A stretch of DNA of 64,000 nucleotides, taken from positions 52,048,750 to 52,112,749 of the forward strand of contig CM049318.1 in the NCBI GenBank assembly GCA_026874595.1. Reading direction: 5' to 3'. This document shows, in pieces, positions 25,658 through 39,278 of this stretch. Made by a program: the position numbers and the translations under genes. Origin of the DNA: Sipunculus nudus. Taxonomy: Eukaryota > Annelida > Sipuncula > Golfingiida > Sipunculidae. Positions within the stretch are counted from its first letter, which is position 1; each line of letters starts with the position of its first letter. The notes under the pieces are model-generated. The model did not search any database. It saw nothing but the letters and a program-made list of their open reading frames with translations, and was not told the DNA's origin.

Positions 25658-25695
<38 letters not shown>
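25090..25695. other. LTR-like promoter-bearing sequence between two (AT)n tracts (tentative)
   Basis: From TGTTGTGAGTGACTTG (about 25113) a GC-richer stretch contains GATATAAAAAGG (about 25320), a good TATA box, and no ORF. This could be a solo LTR but no matching partner, primer site or target duplication was found. (AT)n tracts flank it at 25093-25115 and 25659-25693. Confidence 0.2.
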
Positions 25696-25699
25696 TAAA

Positions 25700-28600
25700 T
25701 AGAAATTAAAAATTAACTTATATTTTCTACAAATATCTACATTTCACTTATCATTTCCTTTTAAGGCAGCAACACTCCCAGTGACACCTAACCTTAACAG
25801 CCACGTGGGTTTTTTTGCCCCAACTCTAAGTTGACCATCGTCTCGAGGCCACTTCTGTCATTTTCATTCTTACCAGTCCATTTGATCATTTTCAAGGTTC
25901 AACGTATCGTTTATTTCAGTGTTATCGTACGTAGGTGTCGTAAGAATACCCGAGACCACCTTAACAACTGTATTAATGTTGTAAGAAGTGCGACACATAC
26001 CTTTTCGAATACACCAAACGTCGAGCAACCGCCTTTTTCCGTCTCGAGTTCGCTAGACTCCAACCAGGTGGCGTGAAACAAAGTGACCACATGGTGGCGA
26101 TAGTTTGATGGCATATCTTTACTTTTTCATTTTACCTTGGGGGTACGTGATGAAGGATGATAAGTAAAAATAAAATTCATAGTTTATATATATATATATA
26201 TATATATAGTATAGTATAGAAAATAGAAACACACTAATTTCCTTTACACCAATGAAAATATCGCAATACGTATCTCACTACCTTATCACATATCGCAATA
26301 TATTGCACTAAATTTGCATTCTATACCTAGCCCTATTGGCTATAGTTTGCATAATTGTTATAAAAACTTATAGAACTGTAATATTTATGTGTATATGTAG
26401 TGTTATTATTCAGCTCCCGATGAACTGTAATTAACAGTGTAGAAGTTTTTAATGAATGCATAATATATCAATGATCTGGTAACACCCGGTTCCTAGCTGG
26501 TTTAGGTAACGAAGCTTCATAAAACTGCAGTCTAATTTATGTCTTCCTACCGCTGGAGAGATAAAAAAAGCTTATTACGAGATTACGAGATCAAGCGGGT
26601 TTATTTGAAGTGAGGCGATATTTGTTGGCAATGAGGCGTTGTCAAAAATGACGAAATCATTCACATCCTCATCGGGGCTTATAATGCCCGTGAACAACAA
26701 ATGGTCTATGTGATCGAAAAATTCGCAACTACTGCGAGGGGATTTGCATGTAAGGTTTGCGTGGACTCGAAAAATACTCTGCGAAGTTTGTTAGGATCAT
26801 CTGGCAAATTATCTCGCAGAATTTGTTTGCGAAAACTTTCTATCATGATTGTTCGCGGCAATTAACAAACAATCAGCCGTAAATGACCTGACCTACCTGA
26901 GGGGTTTTTGTTTGAAACCTGTTGATTCATCAATAATGCTGAAATAAACACAAAGATCATCATGGCGTAAAAAAAGAGAAAGCAGAATTTCTCAAATCAA
27001 AGAATGAATATTCTAATAGGTGAGGTACAATTTTATTTTTTTACTGTCCAGTCTGCAATACTAAATTTGTAGGCGATACCCAGCCCTAGTATCTATTGGT
27101 GACCCTGATACAATAATAAAAAATACAGGCAACTGAGAACATTAGTGAGTAAAATATGAATACGGTTAACGGTTAAGGTATATCCATTCATATTAAACAT
27201 GGAACGTGGATTGGTTTCTGTTAAAAGAAATAGTCTATGGTCTTTAAATTGTAAGAAAAATCTATTGATATATGATAACCGTTTCTCTCCTTTACCCACG
27301 CTTGTCTCTTGGCACGATTCCTGATCCATTGAGCGACAAAGTTGCCATCAGCACAGAAGATGTATAGCTTTCTAGGGCCTTTCTATCCCCTACAAGTTTC
27401 GTATCGCAATATTTTGCGATACTTGGTAGAGTATTGCGATTCATATTGCGATATATTCATGGGATTAAATTTAAAGGAAATGTGTTTTCCGTAATATATT
27501 TAGAATATATATTATATTATAAATAGTTTTCTATATTTTTAGTTTAATGTACATGCTTCATTTTTTTAACTAAAAAGAAAAAAATCAGCAAAATTGATTA
27601 AAGTACCCATTTCAAATCAGGTATAGACACCGCTGGTTGGAATAAGAACAACATCATTATGCTAAATTTTATCTCAACTATAATTACTAAATATACTGTC
27701 ACACATATTAAAAAAGAAAGCAAACGGGTTTTAACTCCCCTTAAGCAAGGAGTTCCTCTCAACATGCACATCCACACTTTTATAACAAAACCTAACACTA
27801 ATAATTCAATGTGCACTTATTGTAACCCCCTGTAATTAAAAATATCCAAGATCTATTCAAATCTAGAAAAAAAAATAATTTTACATTGAAAATAATAATA
27901 ACATAACTTGTTTACACATCCTCTCAATTGAGAAGTGGGGGGGGGGGGGGGGGGGGCTAGCCCTGCTGAACAACGGGAGCTTGCTTCGTTGAAGTAAGTT
28001 ACATAATAGGTGAATAGGTGAGGACTTCGGCACTCTTGACTTGATGCTTGAATAAAAGCTACTTTTTTTAAGACTTCTATCAAATTTCAGATGTCAATAG
28101 AATAAATCATGATGTGTATATCCTGTGTAAGTTAAATGATCAGTGCTTACAGGAACAAAACGTGTCATGATCAAAATTTAAGGTATCGATACTAGTATAA
28201 TATTTATGCTAATAATTCATAAAAAAAATCTTATTTTTGACATACGATTAAAGTTTGATTATAAATACTTTTATCTTGAAAAAAAATCTCTGTAGCTTTA
28301 ACAGTTTCCTTGTTTATTGAGAAAATATATTTCCTGTTGTTCTGACAAGGTACATTATGTTCAGATCCATAACTATGCAATATCGACAAATTGTTTGCAT
28401 GTACACATGATGTTCTATGAAAAAAATAAACAAATATAAACAAAACGTTTGTTGTTTTAAAAAGGAAATTCTTGAAGTGTAACAGCTGGCTTTTATTGAA
28501 AAAAGGAGATTGTTCCTTAATTTTGCAGGGCAACAAAGTCGCAGTGGCCCAGTTTTAGGTTTGGTAGGAGAACTTAAGGACATGTAACTGTATGTTGAGC

Positions 28601-28700
28601 CACAGATATCATGTCTGCAGGATCAAACCTACTGAAATGAAGAAATAAGTACCAAATCTACTGATATCGGTAACAGAATTTTCATGATATAATTTTTACG
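25700..28700. other. No gene seen; small palindromic repeat
   Basis: AT-rich. Variants of a tatcgcaatat palindrome occur at 26250-26300 and 27400-27460, with related passages ending cctagccctat (about 26325) and cccagccctag (about 27080), suggesting an old repeat pair. A poly(G) tract lies at 27936-27956. Confidence 0.4.
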
Positions 28701-28861
28701 AATGTTAATCATTATTAGACTGAGTGAAATTCCGGGAGGACGGGGAGTACACGATGCCACCGTTGGGGGGGGGGGGGGGGGACGCCCCAGGGACTCGAAA
28801 TTCTATTGTGTGCGCACTGTACTCGGCATCCCCATAGCCAAAGATAAACTCGACAGCATCC

Positions 28862-29215
28862 ATGGAACTGCATTTACAGGAACGTCCTCAAAGACTTTTG
28901 AACATCATGGACCCTTTCGTAGGGCTGAGCAAAACCCTTCAAGCGGACCAAAGAGTGACAGTGAGTCTAATCATCCCAGCAATCAACACAGGGGACATCT
29001 GGCTACAGTATCCACTACCCATAACCTCAAATTTGTATCTTCCCTCAAGAATCGGTTTCCAAGAGCATCAGCAGATATACAGGAGATCAAACCTGCATCA
29101 GAGCATCACTTCTTGACCCAAGGATCAAGCTTGGATTTTGTGCAGACAGCGCCAAGTCAAGTGTGGTCAAACAAGACATCCTCTCTTTTTGTGAACACAG
29201 CAGTTCAACCATGAT
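28862..29215 (+). pseudogene. hAT-family transposase fragment, frameshifted
   Basis: The plus frame at 28862 gives LLNIMDPFVGLSKTLQAD then VTVSLIIPAIN, the pattern before the dimerisation region of hAT/ZBED transposases. The matching FVSSLKNRF follows in a second frame, and ASLLDPRIKLGFC in a third (from 29103), equivalent to the conserved LDPRFK motif. No terminal repeats or upstream zinc finger are seen. The 170-residue open frame across the region mixes these frames and is not a gene. Confidence 0.6.
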
Positions 29216-29299
29216 GCTGACACAAAATGTCCACAAAAGAAGAAGCGTAGACTGTTAGCATTAGTGAAAACCTTGTGATCAGCCTTCTATATCAGAACA

Positions 29300-32150
29300 G
29301 GACCTCATAGAAGGGACCTCTCCCGCAGGACCGTTCCATCTTTTACACTCACGAAAATACCTGTTCAGGTGTCCCTCGAAGCCATGGATTAGACCGCTCC
29401 GGTGCAGAAGACCACCACATCGGACACAACTTCAGGTTAATCCGACCTATTTTCAGGTCAGGTAACTTTGTGGCGTCTAACGATGTAGGTCAGTGAATAT
29501 TTCAGTGCTGTAATAATTTCAGGTAAACTTGTTTAAGTTGGATCGGACTGAAAATGGCATGTGGTTCTGTGAAAATACTAGACAGGTTGCGGCGTCTGTG
29601 TCAAGATTTAGAAGATGCCGTATTCCGTGAAAGACATACATAGCCCTCTGTTATAATGGAACAAAATTAAAATGTAGTTGTTGAATTTGATGTATCACAT
29701 TATGCCAAACACTCGATAGAAAAACTTAGTGCCCCCAATACATCCCTCTAACATCCAGAGAGACTTGTCAAAATGACACCCGAAACAATGGGTGAAAGGT
29801 CTCCTGTCAAGAAGACCACAACTCCGGGTTCTGATCTAATAAAGGACATCGCTTCATTGTAGGTGGATTATGGTCAGTCTACAAATGCCACTCAAGGCCA
29901 AACAAAGTTCCTACATCCGATAAGGGTGCAGGAGCCAGGTTTGCAACTGGGACTTTCGTGACTGTCAAAATGTAGGGCATTGGTACTGGAGAAATACGCG
30001 GATATTCAGGGTGGATTTCATGAGAACTGTAAGGGGAGAACAATGATGATAAACTATGGGTGAGGTTGAAGGACGTTACATGCAGCCTACAGGAAGCTTA
30101 ATCTTGTGTCACTGTTTATTCTTTAGACCGAAAACCAACGGAAGGTAGTGCATCTCTTTAACTTTTATTCCTCAGATTCTTGCAGGAATATTTTTACATT
30201 TTCTCGTTTAACACAAAATTATTTGGAAGCTGATCTAGAATTTAAATTATACTAAAAGCATTTCTTTTTGACGTTTAAAATTGGCTTCAAGATGGTTGTG
30301 CCCAGACTCGAAATATGGATGTACGAACTTTCTTGCTACCATTTTGTATTTTTTTTAATCCAGACTTATGGGACGTTCGTGCTTTGTTACACACGTGGCC
30401 CACCAGTCAGGCACCTCCATCTGTAAAACGTTATAATGTTCAATGTGTTCTTCCTCTTATATTTAAGAAAAGGTCATCTGTGTGTAATTTTACAACTCAG
30501 TCCTAACGTGTTAAAAAAATGTGAACTATTAAAAAATAACGCTTTTCCCATTAAGCCCTTCTTAGAAAATTAATAATCATTCCCCAAACCGTTTTTTTTT
30601 ACATTTATAACCCTTTAAAACATACTGCTCGGCAAAATTCTGACACACCGACGTGCAGTCTGGTAAGTGGAGTGAATAAGTTAAAGTTTTACTTCGTTCT
30701 CATATTCACGCACTTCTAAATAGTTTAAAAAGAGTTGCATTACAAACGTGAACCACCATCTTTCACCACAAGAGGCTCTACCGACCACATGTCAAATGAC
30801 CAGCTTGAGTAGATTGCCAAACAATGACTTGAAGTGTCAGCGTTTTTTCCCGCCCCTCTAATACTATTACTTTGAAAAAGTGCTTAGAGAAAATTTCAGG
30901 TATGGCAAATATCAGTAATGGCAATTCAAAATAAATAAATATAGATATGTAAGAATACTATCTTAGGAAATAGTATTATACTATATAGGTTTCTTTTAAC
31001 TAAACCAACAATGTAAAATAAAGTTAGGAAAATGATGCGGTGTTTCCGGGCCGGTGAGCTGTCAGTCAAATCTTATATAACAACATTGGATCTCTTAGAA
31101 ACTCCTCGCTGGGCTGGTATCCATTTTTGCTAGCAACGAATACATGGCTACAATATTATGTCATAATAGGTCGATGAAGCGGAAACGAAGTTGAAGATTT
31201 ATATCACCTATTATTTTAAAAAAGGAGTAGGACCGCAGTGGCCACTGCTTGTGGTGCCTTGGTGTACTGAAATCCCCCGACTCGGAAAGGAAATCGGAAG
31301 TCTTATTGGGATGTTTGATTAGTTGTCGGTGGCTTTACCAAGGAGATACTCTTTACTCTATAGAATAAATGTCAGATAGGGAGATTGGTAGATTTACCAT
31401 TGTCTTTGGTGGACTGTGTGATAGGCTGTATCTTTTATAGATTTATTTGCAAAACAAAGGACTTGTGACACTGATTAACAGTGTCGAATGCCTTAGCCAG
31501 GTCAAGTAACAATACCGTTGCTATCTTCCAATACTGAACAACCCACTCGAGGGATTATTGCACATCGAGACGTAGGGGAGGGCGTGGTTATTTAGGTTGA
31601 ACATGTTGAGCATATAAATCCCCCGCTTGAAGTTGATTTTTTATTATTACTATTTTGTAGCGTCAATACGCTAAGCGCAGTTAGTAGGTTAAGCGGGCGG
31701 CGACTTTCCACGGTCGCTCCCATAGCGATAGTTACCGCTTGTGGATTTCTGGCAAACATATATTGTTTATATAAGGGAAAAGTATGTAGATCACATTGAG
31801 AGCCATGGTCCCATGTGCGAATTGTCAGCTTCTTGCCTGAAAAGATTGCAGGAAGGATATGATCAAGGTGCACATTGCCTGGTTGAAAACTCACATTGAG
31901 ACCGGCCCCAAGGAACCAGATTACACCAAGAACTAATTTACTAATGACAAGAACCTTGTCAGGCCAGATGCACCTGTTAAACAACAAGGGAGTAGGTGTT
32001 GGAAGTCTGGTTGCTGAATATACTTGGTTGGCAGAAGACGTTGAGGTAAGATCTGTAATCCTTTTGTTACACTTCACTGTTACACTGACAGTTGTTCAGG
32101 TACCTTTGTTGCCGTCTAATCAGTTCGTGCAAATCTTGCGCGCGAGATGA
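29300..32150. other. No gene seen
   Basis: No domain pattern on either strand. A 161-codon minus frame (32077-31592) has no recognisable features or splice context. A repeat copy at 31045-31190 is listed separately. Confidence 0.45.
31045..31190. repeat. Dispersed repeat, copy 1
   Basis: Shares CCGGTGAGCTG, CCTCGCTGG, ATACATGGCTAC and GGTCGATGA, in order, with 40770-40920. Confidence 0.7.
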
Positions 32151-32159
32151 GGAAGTCGG

Positions 32160-34412
32160 TTAAGCCCCGTTCCCACTTTCACGAATTTGACGCCGAATCG
32201 CCTAGAACTGACATCGAAATGATTCGTAGGGAAAGCGTAGGGGTGTCGTAGATGATGTCTTGGATATTCGGCAGTGCTCGTAGCAATATCTTGAGCACTT
32301 CGTGGCGCAATTTTTGAAATGTTCAAAAATTAAGCTTTGTCGTCACGTGTCGTAGCAAGGTCATAACAGTTTCTTTGCAAGTCACTGGCGTGTCAGTGTC
32401 GTCATAATTCGTAGTCATTCGTGATGAGTAACTGAGTCAAGAATGATCAAGAATGACCACGTCCCTGACAAGACTTCAACACGACTGCAACAAGAACCGT
32501 TCACGGTAGAGCCACGACAATATGACGCACCTGGAAGCACCTGGTTATTGCGCGGGAGTTTCTTTGTTTAAATCGTTCAGTAGCATTTTCTCCTCACCGT
32601 TTCCTCAATATGCCACCAAAAAGAAAGTCAAAAAGACAAAAGAATAGAACCCAGGTCAGGGTAACACACCTGACAGTCCCATAGTAAATGAGGAGGTATA
32701 GGCGGACGAGGTAGGGGACAACAGAGAGCAAAATGTCCATACAGACAAAGGTAGGCAAGACAACCACCGTCAGTGGGGGGGGGGGGGGGGGGGGCAGTGT
32801 TGACCTTAACAACTCAGCCGAACAGCAAGATAAACTACATCAGACCGAGCAGGAGTTTACTGATACACTAAAAGTAGAATTGGGCGAGTGGTTCCATGAA
32901 ATCGAATGTTTCTATAATAAGAAACTTAAGATTTACAAAGACAGTCAGTTAAAGAAGCGACTTATGGAGGTGAAGACAGCTAGTTTAGAGACCCCTTGTA
33001 ACTGTATCTCTTTAATTTTATCTATATTATAATTGACGGTGGTGACACTCGTCCGTTGTCACGCAACTCCCTGTGGCTACTTAAGGGACTGGTTTAAGGG
33101 CCATGTCGGAAATGAACTACGTAGGATAATATAGTAATGTGAATGTATTTTTATGTAATATGTTGAATTTATAAATGTACATAAACCACGTATTCTGCAT
33201 TAGAATTGTCTGAGAGGTACCAGACTATCTACAATACCTTCCGTTTCCTGGATACATTGTTCGGTGCCCTGGCAGGCAAAGTGCCCAGGTGTGTTGAAAT
33301 TTCATAATAATCTAATTAATTTACTTTCTAAATAATAACCGAAAACAACCATGACTTCTTGACTAAGTTTATTTTTATTTACAAAATAAACATGTTGCTT
33401 TTCCACATAGTTGCTTCTTTAAATTTTGAATCCAACATGAATTGTTTTGTTTAAAGGAATTGTTTTCTTTACAAGACTTGTTTTCAGGACTTCATCAAAC
33501 AACCAGAAAAATACAAACAAACAAAAATTATAATATTTAATAACATTTTTTCAAGTTTTCAAGGACTGCAAAAGGAAAGAGTGTTGATGCTGCACCAATT
33601 GCTGACTCCAAGGAGTCTAGTGATGAGGAAGGAAGTGATAGTGATGTTACTAAAGTATCACCGATAGACGACAACAGTGGTGACGACACTCCCCAAGGAC
33701 TAACCAAAGGCAGGGGAAAGATAAACGGAGGAACAGGACAAACCAGAGGTCTACGTCCGCATCTGATAAATACTGATGAACAGATAGATACGATAAGTAA
33801 CTGTGTTTTACCTATACAAACATATTTATAACAAAACGGTAGTATATTGTCACTTATTCAAGATGTATAGTGTGTATATCACATCCACTGTAAACATTAA
33901 CTATAAGCGTATATATGTAAGAACTTGCCAAAGGACTATTATGCATACCCATGTATGTATAATATCAATTTATATCAAAAGTACTTTCAATCGTGTTGCA
34001 GCTCATTCAGAGGGCAGACAAGGCAGCTGAACACTCTGCGGCCGGCAACACCCGTAGTGGATTGAATATGTTTATTTTACCGTCAGCTCTCGTGCCGGCT
34101 TCCTGTAAGAATCTACCCCAACCAAGCAGCGCAGTACCGGGATCTTTGTGACACCAACCGGGTATTACCCAAGTCTCAATTATAACACCCCTCCAATCGT
34201 CACTGTTTCTCCGTCGTCATTCCAGATGCCAGCCCCTGCTCTCACAGAGCATCAAGCAGAACAGGACACAGCACAACAGATTGACAGGCTCTTTGATCTA
34301 TTAATTTATAATGTCAAGTCACCTCAGCTCGGATCGTTATATGAACAAACTGATAAACATTTTAGAATTACTATGAACCTTCTCCAATGGGCAGAAGAAA
34401 TGTTGATGTTAT
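32160..34412 (+). mobile_element. Harbinger-like element with MADF ORF, decayed (third in window)
   Basis: It begins with a terminal-repeat-like GCCCCGTTCCCACTTTCACG, then about 250 bp dense in TTCGTAG/GTCGTAG motifs, like the subterminal arrays of the 49.5-kb element. A broken ORF follows: MPPKRKSKRQKNR at 32610, a MADF-like block after the poly(G) tract (VELGEWFHEIECFYNKKLK, YKDSQLKKRLMEVKTASL, 32870-33000), an exon at about 33203-33290 (LSERYQTIYNTFRF), an acidic exon at about 33556-33795, and a C-terminal piece (34148-34412). I found no right inverted repeat and no transposase. Confidence 0.45.
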
Positions 34413-34419
34413 AAGAGCG

Positions 34420-36140
34420 AAAGAAAATTTGCCTTAAGGTGAGAGAAAATTGTCTTTTATTGTGACATGAGGAAAAAAAATGCTTGTTGAGAAGGAAAAA
34501 GTAACCCCCCGATATCACAGGTCAGCCCCGTACGAAATTAAAGTCATGCCTAGATTCAAAGTTTTCTCTTTAAAGCATGTTTTGTTGTCCTCTTCATGGA
34601 TCAGTCCCTAGCAACCCCCTGCCCTTTAAGATATGGGCCTGGCCCTGGGTAGGCCAAATTTTTTTGCAAGTTTCAATGAGTTGTCGTTGATATAACATTA
34701 ACAAAGAGTACTTTCCTCGGCTATTATCACAACAAATTCACAAAATATCCTGCATTACCTTTACCATTTGTCTCGCTGAAATTATTCAAGCAATTCACCT
34801 TTAAAACATTATTTCCATAATATATTTCAGGATATTATTAACTGATAAAGAGTAAATATTATTATTGTTTATTGAACATGTTTCAGTCCATTTGAAATTG
34901 TAACAAAAAAAATTAACAACCTGTGCGGTACAGTTAGAAGAACCGCTTATAGGTGAGCGATAATACAATTTTTTACAACAAATCACATGTTTAAGATCCA
35001 AAGAACTTATAGAAAGCCAGAAATAATATTGATTTTTTATTGGTCAAAATAATGCATTCAGCTTCAATAATGGCAGTAACATCATACTGTATTTCATATG
35101 AAGTAAATACCTTGTAAAATCTCGCGGTTGCCAGGGATGCTGTCCGCCATTGTATAGACCTGCACATCGAGTTTGAAAAATCGCCTCGATTTCTCCATTT
35201 GTGCATATGGGAGTTTCTCAGTCGGAAAGTGATTGGAACGCTTTGCACAAATAAGAAACTCGTGCGCACGATTTGCACGACCTGATTCAAAGGCAGGACT
35301 TTTCCCATATAGTTCATTATAGGTACAGGGGCTTATCAAAGATTTTTGAAAGGGGAGGGTCAAACCCAAGAAGACTTATAAGACAACCTTTAAGAAGGTC
35401 CTCGGGTCCGGAAAGGATTGGGTCCTTTGATTACTGACAAAATATTTAACGTCATCACGAACCCTTTTCTTTTCGCTTATCACAATATATGAGGGGTTGT
35501 CATAGTTTTACGTGTGTATATACATAATTTAATTATTCTCTTCAAATAGTTCTTTGTTGGAGCAAACAATAAAGAAATACTTATGCAACATATCCCAATG
35601 TTATTTCTTGATTATCGACTACAAAAAGTCAATTAAGGAGAATACAGGAACTCTCGGCCCCTGAGACACTCAGGAAAACTACGGGAATGATTAACTTAAC
35701 GAGGAGTTTTCCTTGGCTTGAAGCAGACCTCGGGGATGAAAATCAATGGGCCGACAGCCTCAGGGCGAATGCCGCTGGGTCCGACTGCTTATAAGGCCGA
35801 GTGTCTCTGGGGCCCGAGATTCGTTGGGCCGAGTGTCTCTGGAGCGGGTGTCTGATGGGCCGATTTTGGCCGATTACAAAGGTTTTGCAGGACAACTCCC
35901 AAGCAAGGAGAAGTAACTTGAAAGTAGAAATACAGAAGAAACATCTTTGGCAGGCGCTGATGTTTTTATTAGCCGAACTTATAGTGCCCTGTGCAAGTTT
36001 TGTTTCCACTTATATACATGTCTAAGCATATGCTGTTAAGACGAAATGTTGGCATATACCATAATATGTTAAGGAGAAATCACTTTATTTTGGATATGTT
36101 ATATACATTTTTTTTTTGTGAATGGCCCTTTTAATATTAA
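34420..36140. other. No gene seen; short GC-rich repeat near 35.8 kb
   Basis: At 35745-35870 GGGCCGAGTGTCTCTGG and variants repeat several times. Otherwise AT-rich with no coding signal, between the MADF-bearing element and the pseudoprotease 3' end. Confidence 0.45.
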
Positions 36141-36147
36141 AGGTCCC

Positions 36148-36157
36148 TTTATTTATT
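36148..36157 (-). promoter_or_regulatory. Polyadenylation signal candidates (two overlapping AATAAA)
   Basis: TTTATT occurs twice on the plus strand at 36148-36157, which reads AATAAA on the minus strand, about 85 bp after the pseudoprotease stop codon at 36240. This position fits a short 3'UTR. Confidence 0.5.
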
Positions 36158-36239
36158 CTATTTAAGAATACGACAGTTCTGTGCAGAACAAGGGTCGTCC
36201 CATGCATAACAAGCAAAGGTAGTTGTGCAATAATAGAGG

Positions 36240-39200
36240 TTAACGCCAAACATATTCTCCTTCACCACTTCCATCCGGGTCTTCCTCATCTTCCTGGATA
36301 ACCGACTTGATCCATTGTCTTTTAGGATACACATTAATGAACGTGTCAGGGGCGAGCCGGGCTGGGTGGCTGAACGACGTGATACCAGTGAGGTGATAGC
36401 GTCCCTCGTACAGACAGACAAGACCGCCGCCACCGTCACCCTGAAAGTTATACTCAGAAAATTAACCGAATGTTTCGATAATAATTTTTGCACTTAAAAC
36501 CATAATTTTGCATGAACTAAAATTTGAGTCATGAAAGTTAATAAACTTAATCAAGATTGAAATTTGAAGTGATTCATGTAGCAAAGTAATAAACCATATT
36601 GTGTTGGTAATAATGTTTGGATCTATATACTTGACATTAACTTTGTATGAACTAAAATCTGAGCCATGTGAATTGCTAAACTTAATGAGGATTGAAACCT
36701 GAAGTGATTCATGTATCAAAGTAATTCACCATATTTGTTATGAAATAATGTGTATACTTAACGTTGTACGTTAAGATGTCTTCGATGATGAACAACTAAT
36801 GGTATGAGCAAAAGAAATTAGTGACTCTCCGTAAACTGCGAGGCATAGAGACAATGGGTGATGGAAAAATAAAACGATAGAAACATCGAAAAATGGACTT
36901 GAACTAACGGAACATATAACCAAATATATGGAGCGAGTAAACGAATCTTTCCTTAATTAAAAATATAAATACCAAGGACTCGTGAAAATAGGTTTCAACA
37001 GATTTTTGGTTGGCCTCAGACAATGTGAAAACAGTGATATAGTTCTTGACATTTTCGTCAGGAAGAATAAGGGGAATGAGGAGGGAGCTTTACTGAAAAC
37101 TGATAAGGTTACAGTTTGTATTTAAGAAATGTAAAATTTAAGATTGACAGTGACCACTTACAGGACCTGTCCCTTTTTCAGACGGGTTTGCTCCAGCACA
37201 GATATGCCCTTGAGGAATGACAATTCCATGATCGGTTCCACACTGGGCAGTGTCCAGAATCTCCAGCTCGACCTCCCGTAGGTCTAAGCTCTCACCGCCT
37301 GGAGAAATTGCAATCAGACAAAGAAGACACATTTCTAGGCATTATTTGTTCATTCTGAAGGGTATAATTTTAGGAAATTGTATAACTGTACAGATTTGTA
37401 ACTAAGCATATTTTTATAAACAGCTGCCCAAAGAGGAGTCAACTGCACGTTGAAATATATCCTTTCCTGATTAATGCTCGATTTTAAGCATGAGACGCCA
37501 TGTTCTGTTTTCACATTAAATGTAAGATTCAGGGTGAACAAGAAACACTGTAATTCAACAAAATTAAAAACACTCTCGCTAAGAGTCATATATTTCTTTA
37601 TATTTGGAGACTTAATATTTTTTTACTTTATATATCCTTCAGATAAAAATGACAAAATATTAAAGAAGATGCAGTGGCGATATAAAGACGATTCTATTTT
37701 TCATGCATAAATTATCGCCTAAAAATTAAAATTCTGCACATTTGTACAATTTTACTGACGAGTCTAAAAGTTATTTTCATATATTATAAAGCTTTTAATT
37801 AACAGAAATTAGATTATTCGTATATAATTGATAAATTAACGATCGGACTTAAAGTAATAGTCGAATGAATTTTTCTTTACCGTCTTTTTCCGTTGCGCCC
37901 CATCCGACAGCGACACATTTAAACCCTGTCCCAACTTGGCGGGTAGGAAGACAAACGGGTTTTCTTTTCTCCGTGATAGTGATATCTCGACTCAGCCTGA
38001 GCACGGCTACGTCTCTGTGTTGAACGCCGCTCGCGGCGTCCGATCCTTGATGGATTTTGTACGATTCTACTCTCATTTTGCTTCCTAGTCGAAGTTTCTG
38101 GTTCCCGATACGGACGTACAAGTTACCGGGCTCGATCCTGATTCAATAGAAATATTAGATATCTGAGATGTAGTCCGGTCTATAACATCCGAGTCCGGGT
38201 GCAGGTCTGAGTTAAGGCCGCCCAAGTCCACCTTCACCGGGTCGGAGTCACTTGGAACCCAAGTTCAAGTCCGAGTCCTGGTCTAATACAAACCTCATTT
38301 TTAAAGAAATCGTAAATGGAAATTTGAGATTATCATGAGTATTTTATGTTGGTTTACACATGTTTTTTTAACTGGAAATTTTACATGATATTTTGCTCCC
38401 GACGCGTAACTGAAGTTCCGTAAATATATATTTTTGGTGGGTCAATAATCATTTGTTAGTTCGAGCTGGTATAAAGGTCTTTATGCCGAGTTCGAGTACA
38501 AGTACGAGTCTAAGACACTTGAGTCCAAGTCCGAGTCCCTAAAAGAAAGGAGACACGAGTCCTACATCACTTAGATATACTATAATAGACAGATTAAAAC
38601 ACTCTTTTTAATAATAAAAACAGACAGATGATAGATGTAGAGTTTTGGTAAATTTGAGTTTTTCTATAGTAAGAAATAATATACGAGATCTACCCTGAAC
38701 TACTGTTCAAATCGGTCTCACATTGTTTTATTATCAAAGAATGTCTTTCGCAGTTGGTTTGTTGAGAAAGAATATACATAGGGTTGCTTTTGTTAACTTT
38801 ATTTTTGTTTACTGTATCACCTTTTACCAAAGTAATGGTTCTGCATGATTACATAAATGAATTTTAGTGAAAAGTCAATTAAGGAAACCGTAAAGATAAG
38901 AAACCTACGGAGCCTTTAGACCTCTGTTTTCTTTTTATTGAGGAAAGATATCAAGGCAATTACAATATATTTTAATCTGCTTCTTGTTTTTACATTATTC
39001 AAAGAATCCCGTGCAGTAATCTATGATAATATAAATATCTGAAACGTTTACCCACGGTTTATCCTTATAGAAGAGACAATACGCAGCAGTTAGAAGGTGC
39101 TTGCTTGTCAGGATGGTGGCGCCACAGTACATGTTTTCAAGTATGTCGTCGATGAACAGCTGAGCAGCCCAAGGCCAAGACTTCTTCGGCGCCTCCTTAC

Positions 39201-39278
39201 CCCCGAATATATACGACAAACCTTCACCTGTGCTCGTGCCGGTTACGCCACAATGGTAAAATTCATCATTATCAGGCT
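36240..39278 (-). other. Degenerate trypsin-like domain (pseudoprotease), four exons
   Basis: The module starts in phase 1 with C/AG making Gln at the CUB junction. Exons cover the N-terminal strand through Tyr57, the loop with Asp102 and VGWG, the ICAG segment, and the terminal GDGGGGLVC...WIKSVIQ helix, ending with an acidic tail (DEEDPDGSGEGEY). The residue equivalent to 189 is Gly rather than Asp. Cys191 and Cys220 are both gone. Confidence 0.85.

Noticed and set aside
28702-29214. 170-codon plus-strand open frame
   Set aside because: It passes through a poly(G) tract and mixes frames of a recognisable hAT transposase remnant.
31592-32077. 161-codon minus-strand open frame
   Set aside because: No domain, signal peptide, splice context or Kozak support; length is possible by chance in the GC-richer patch.
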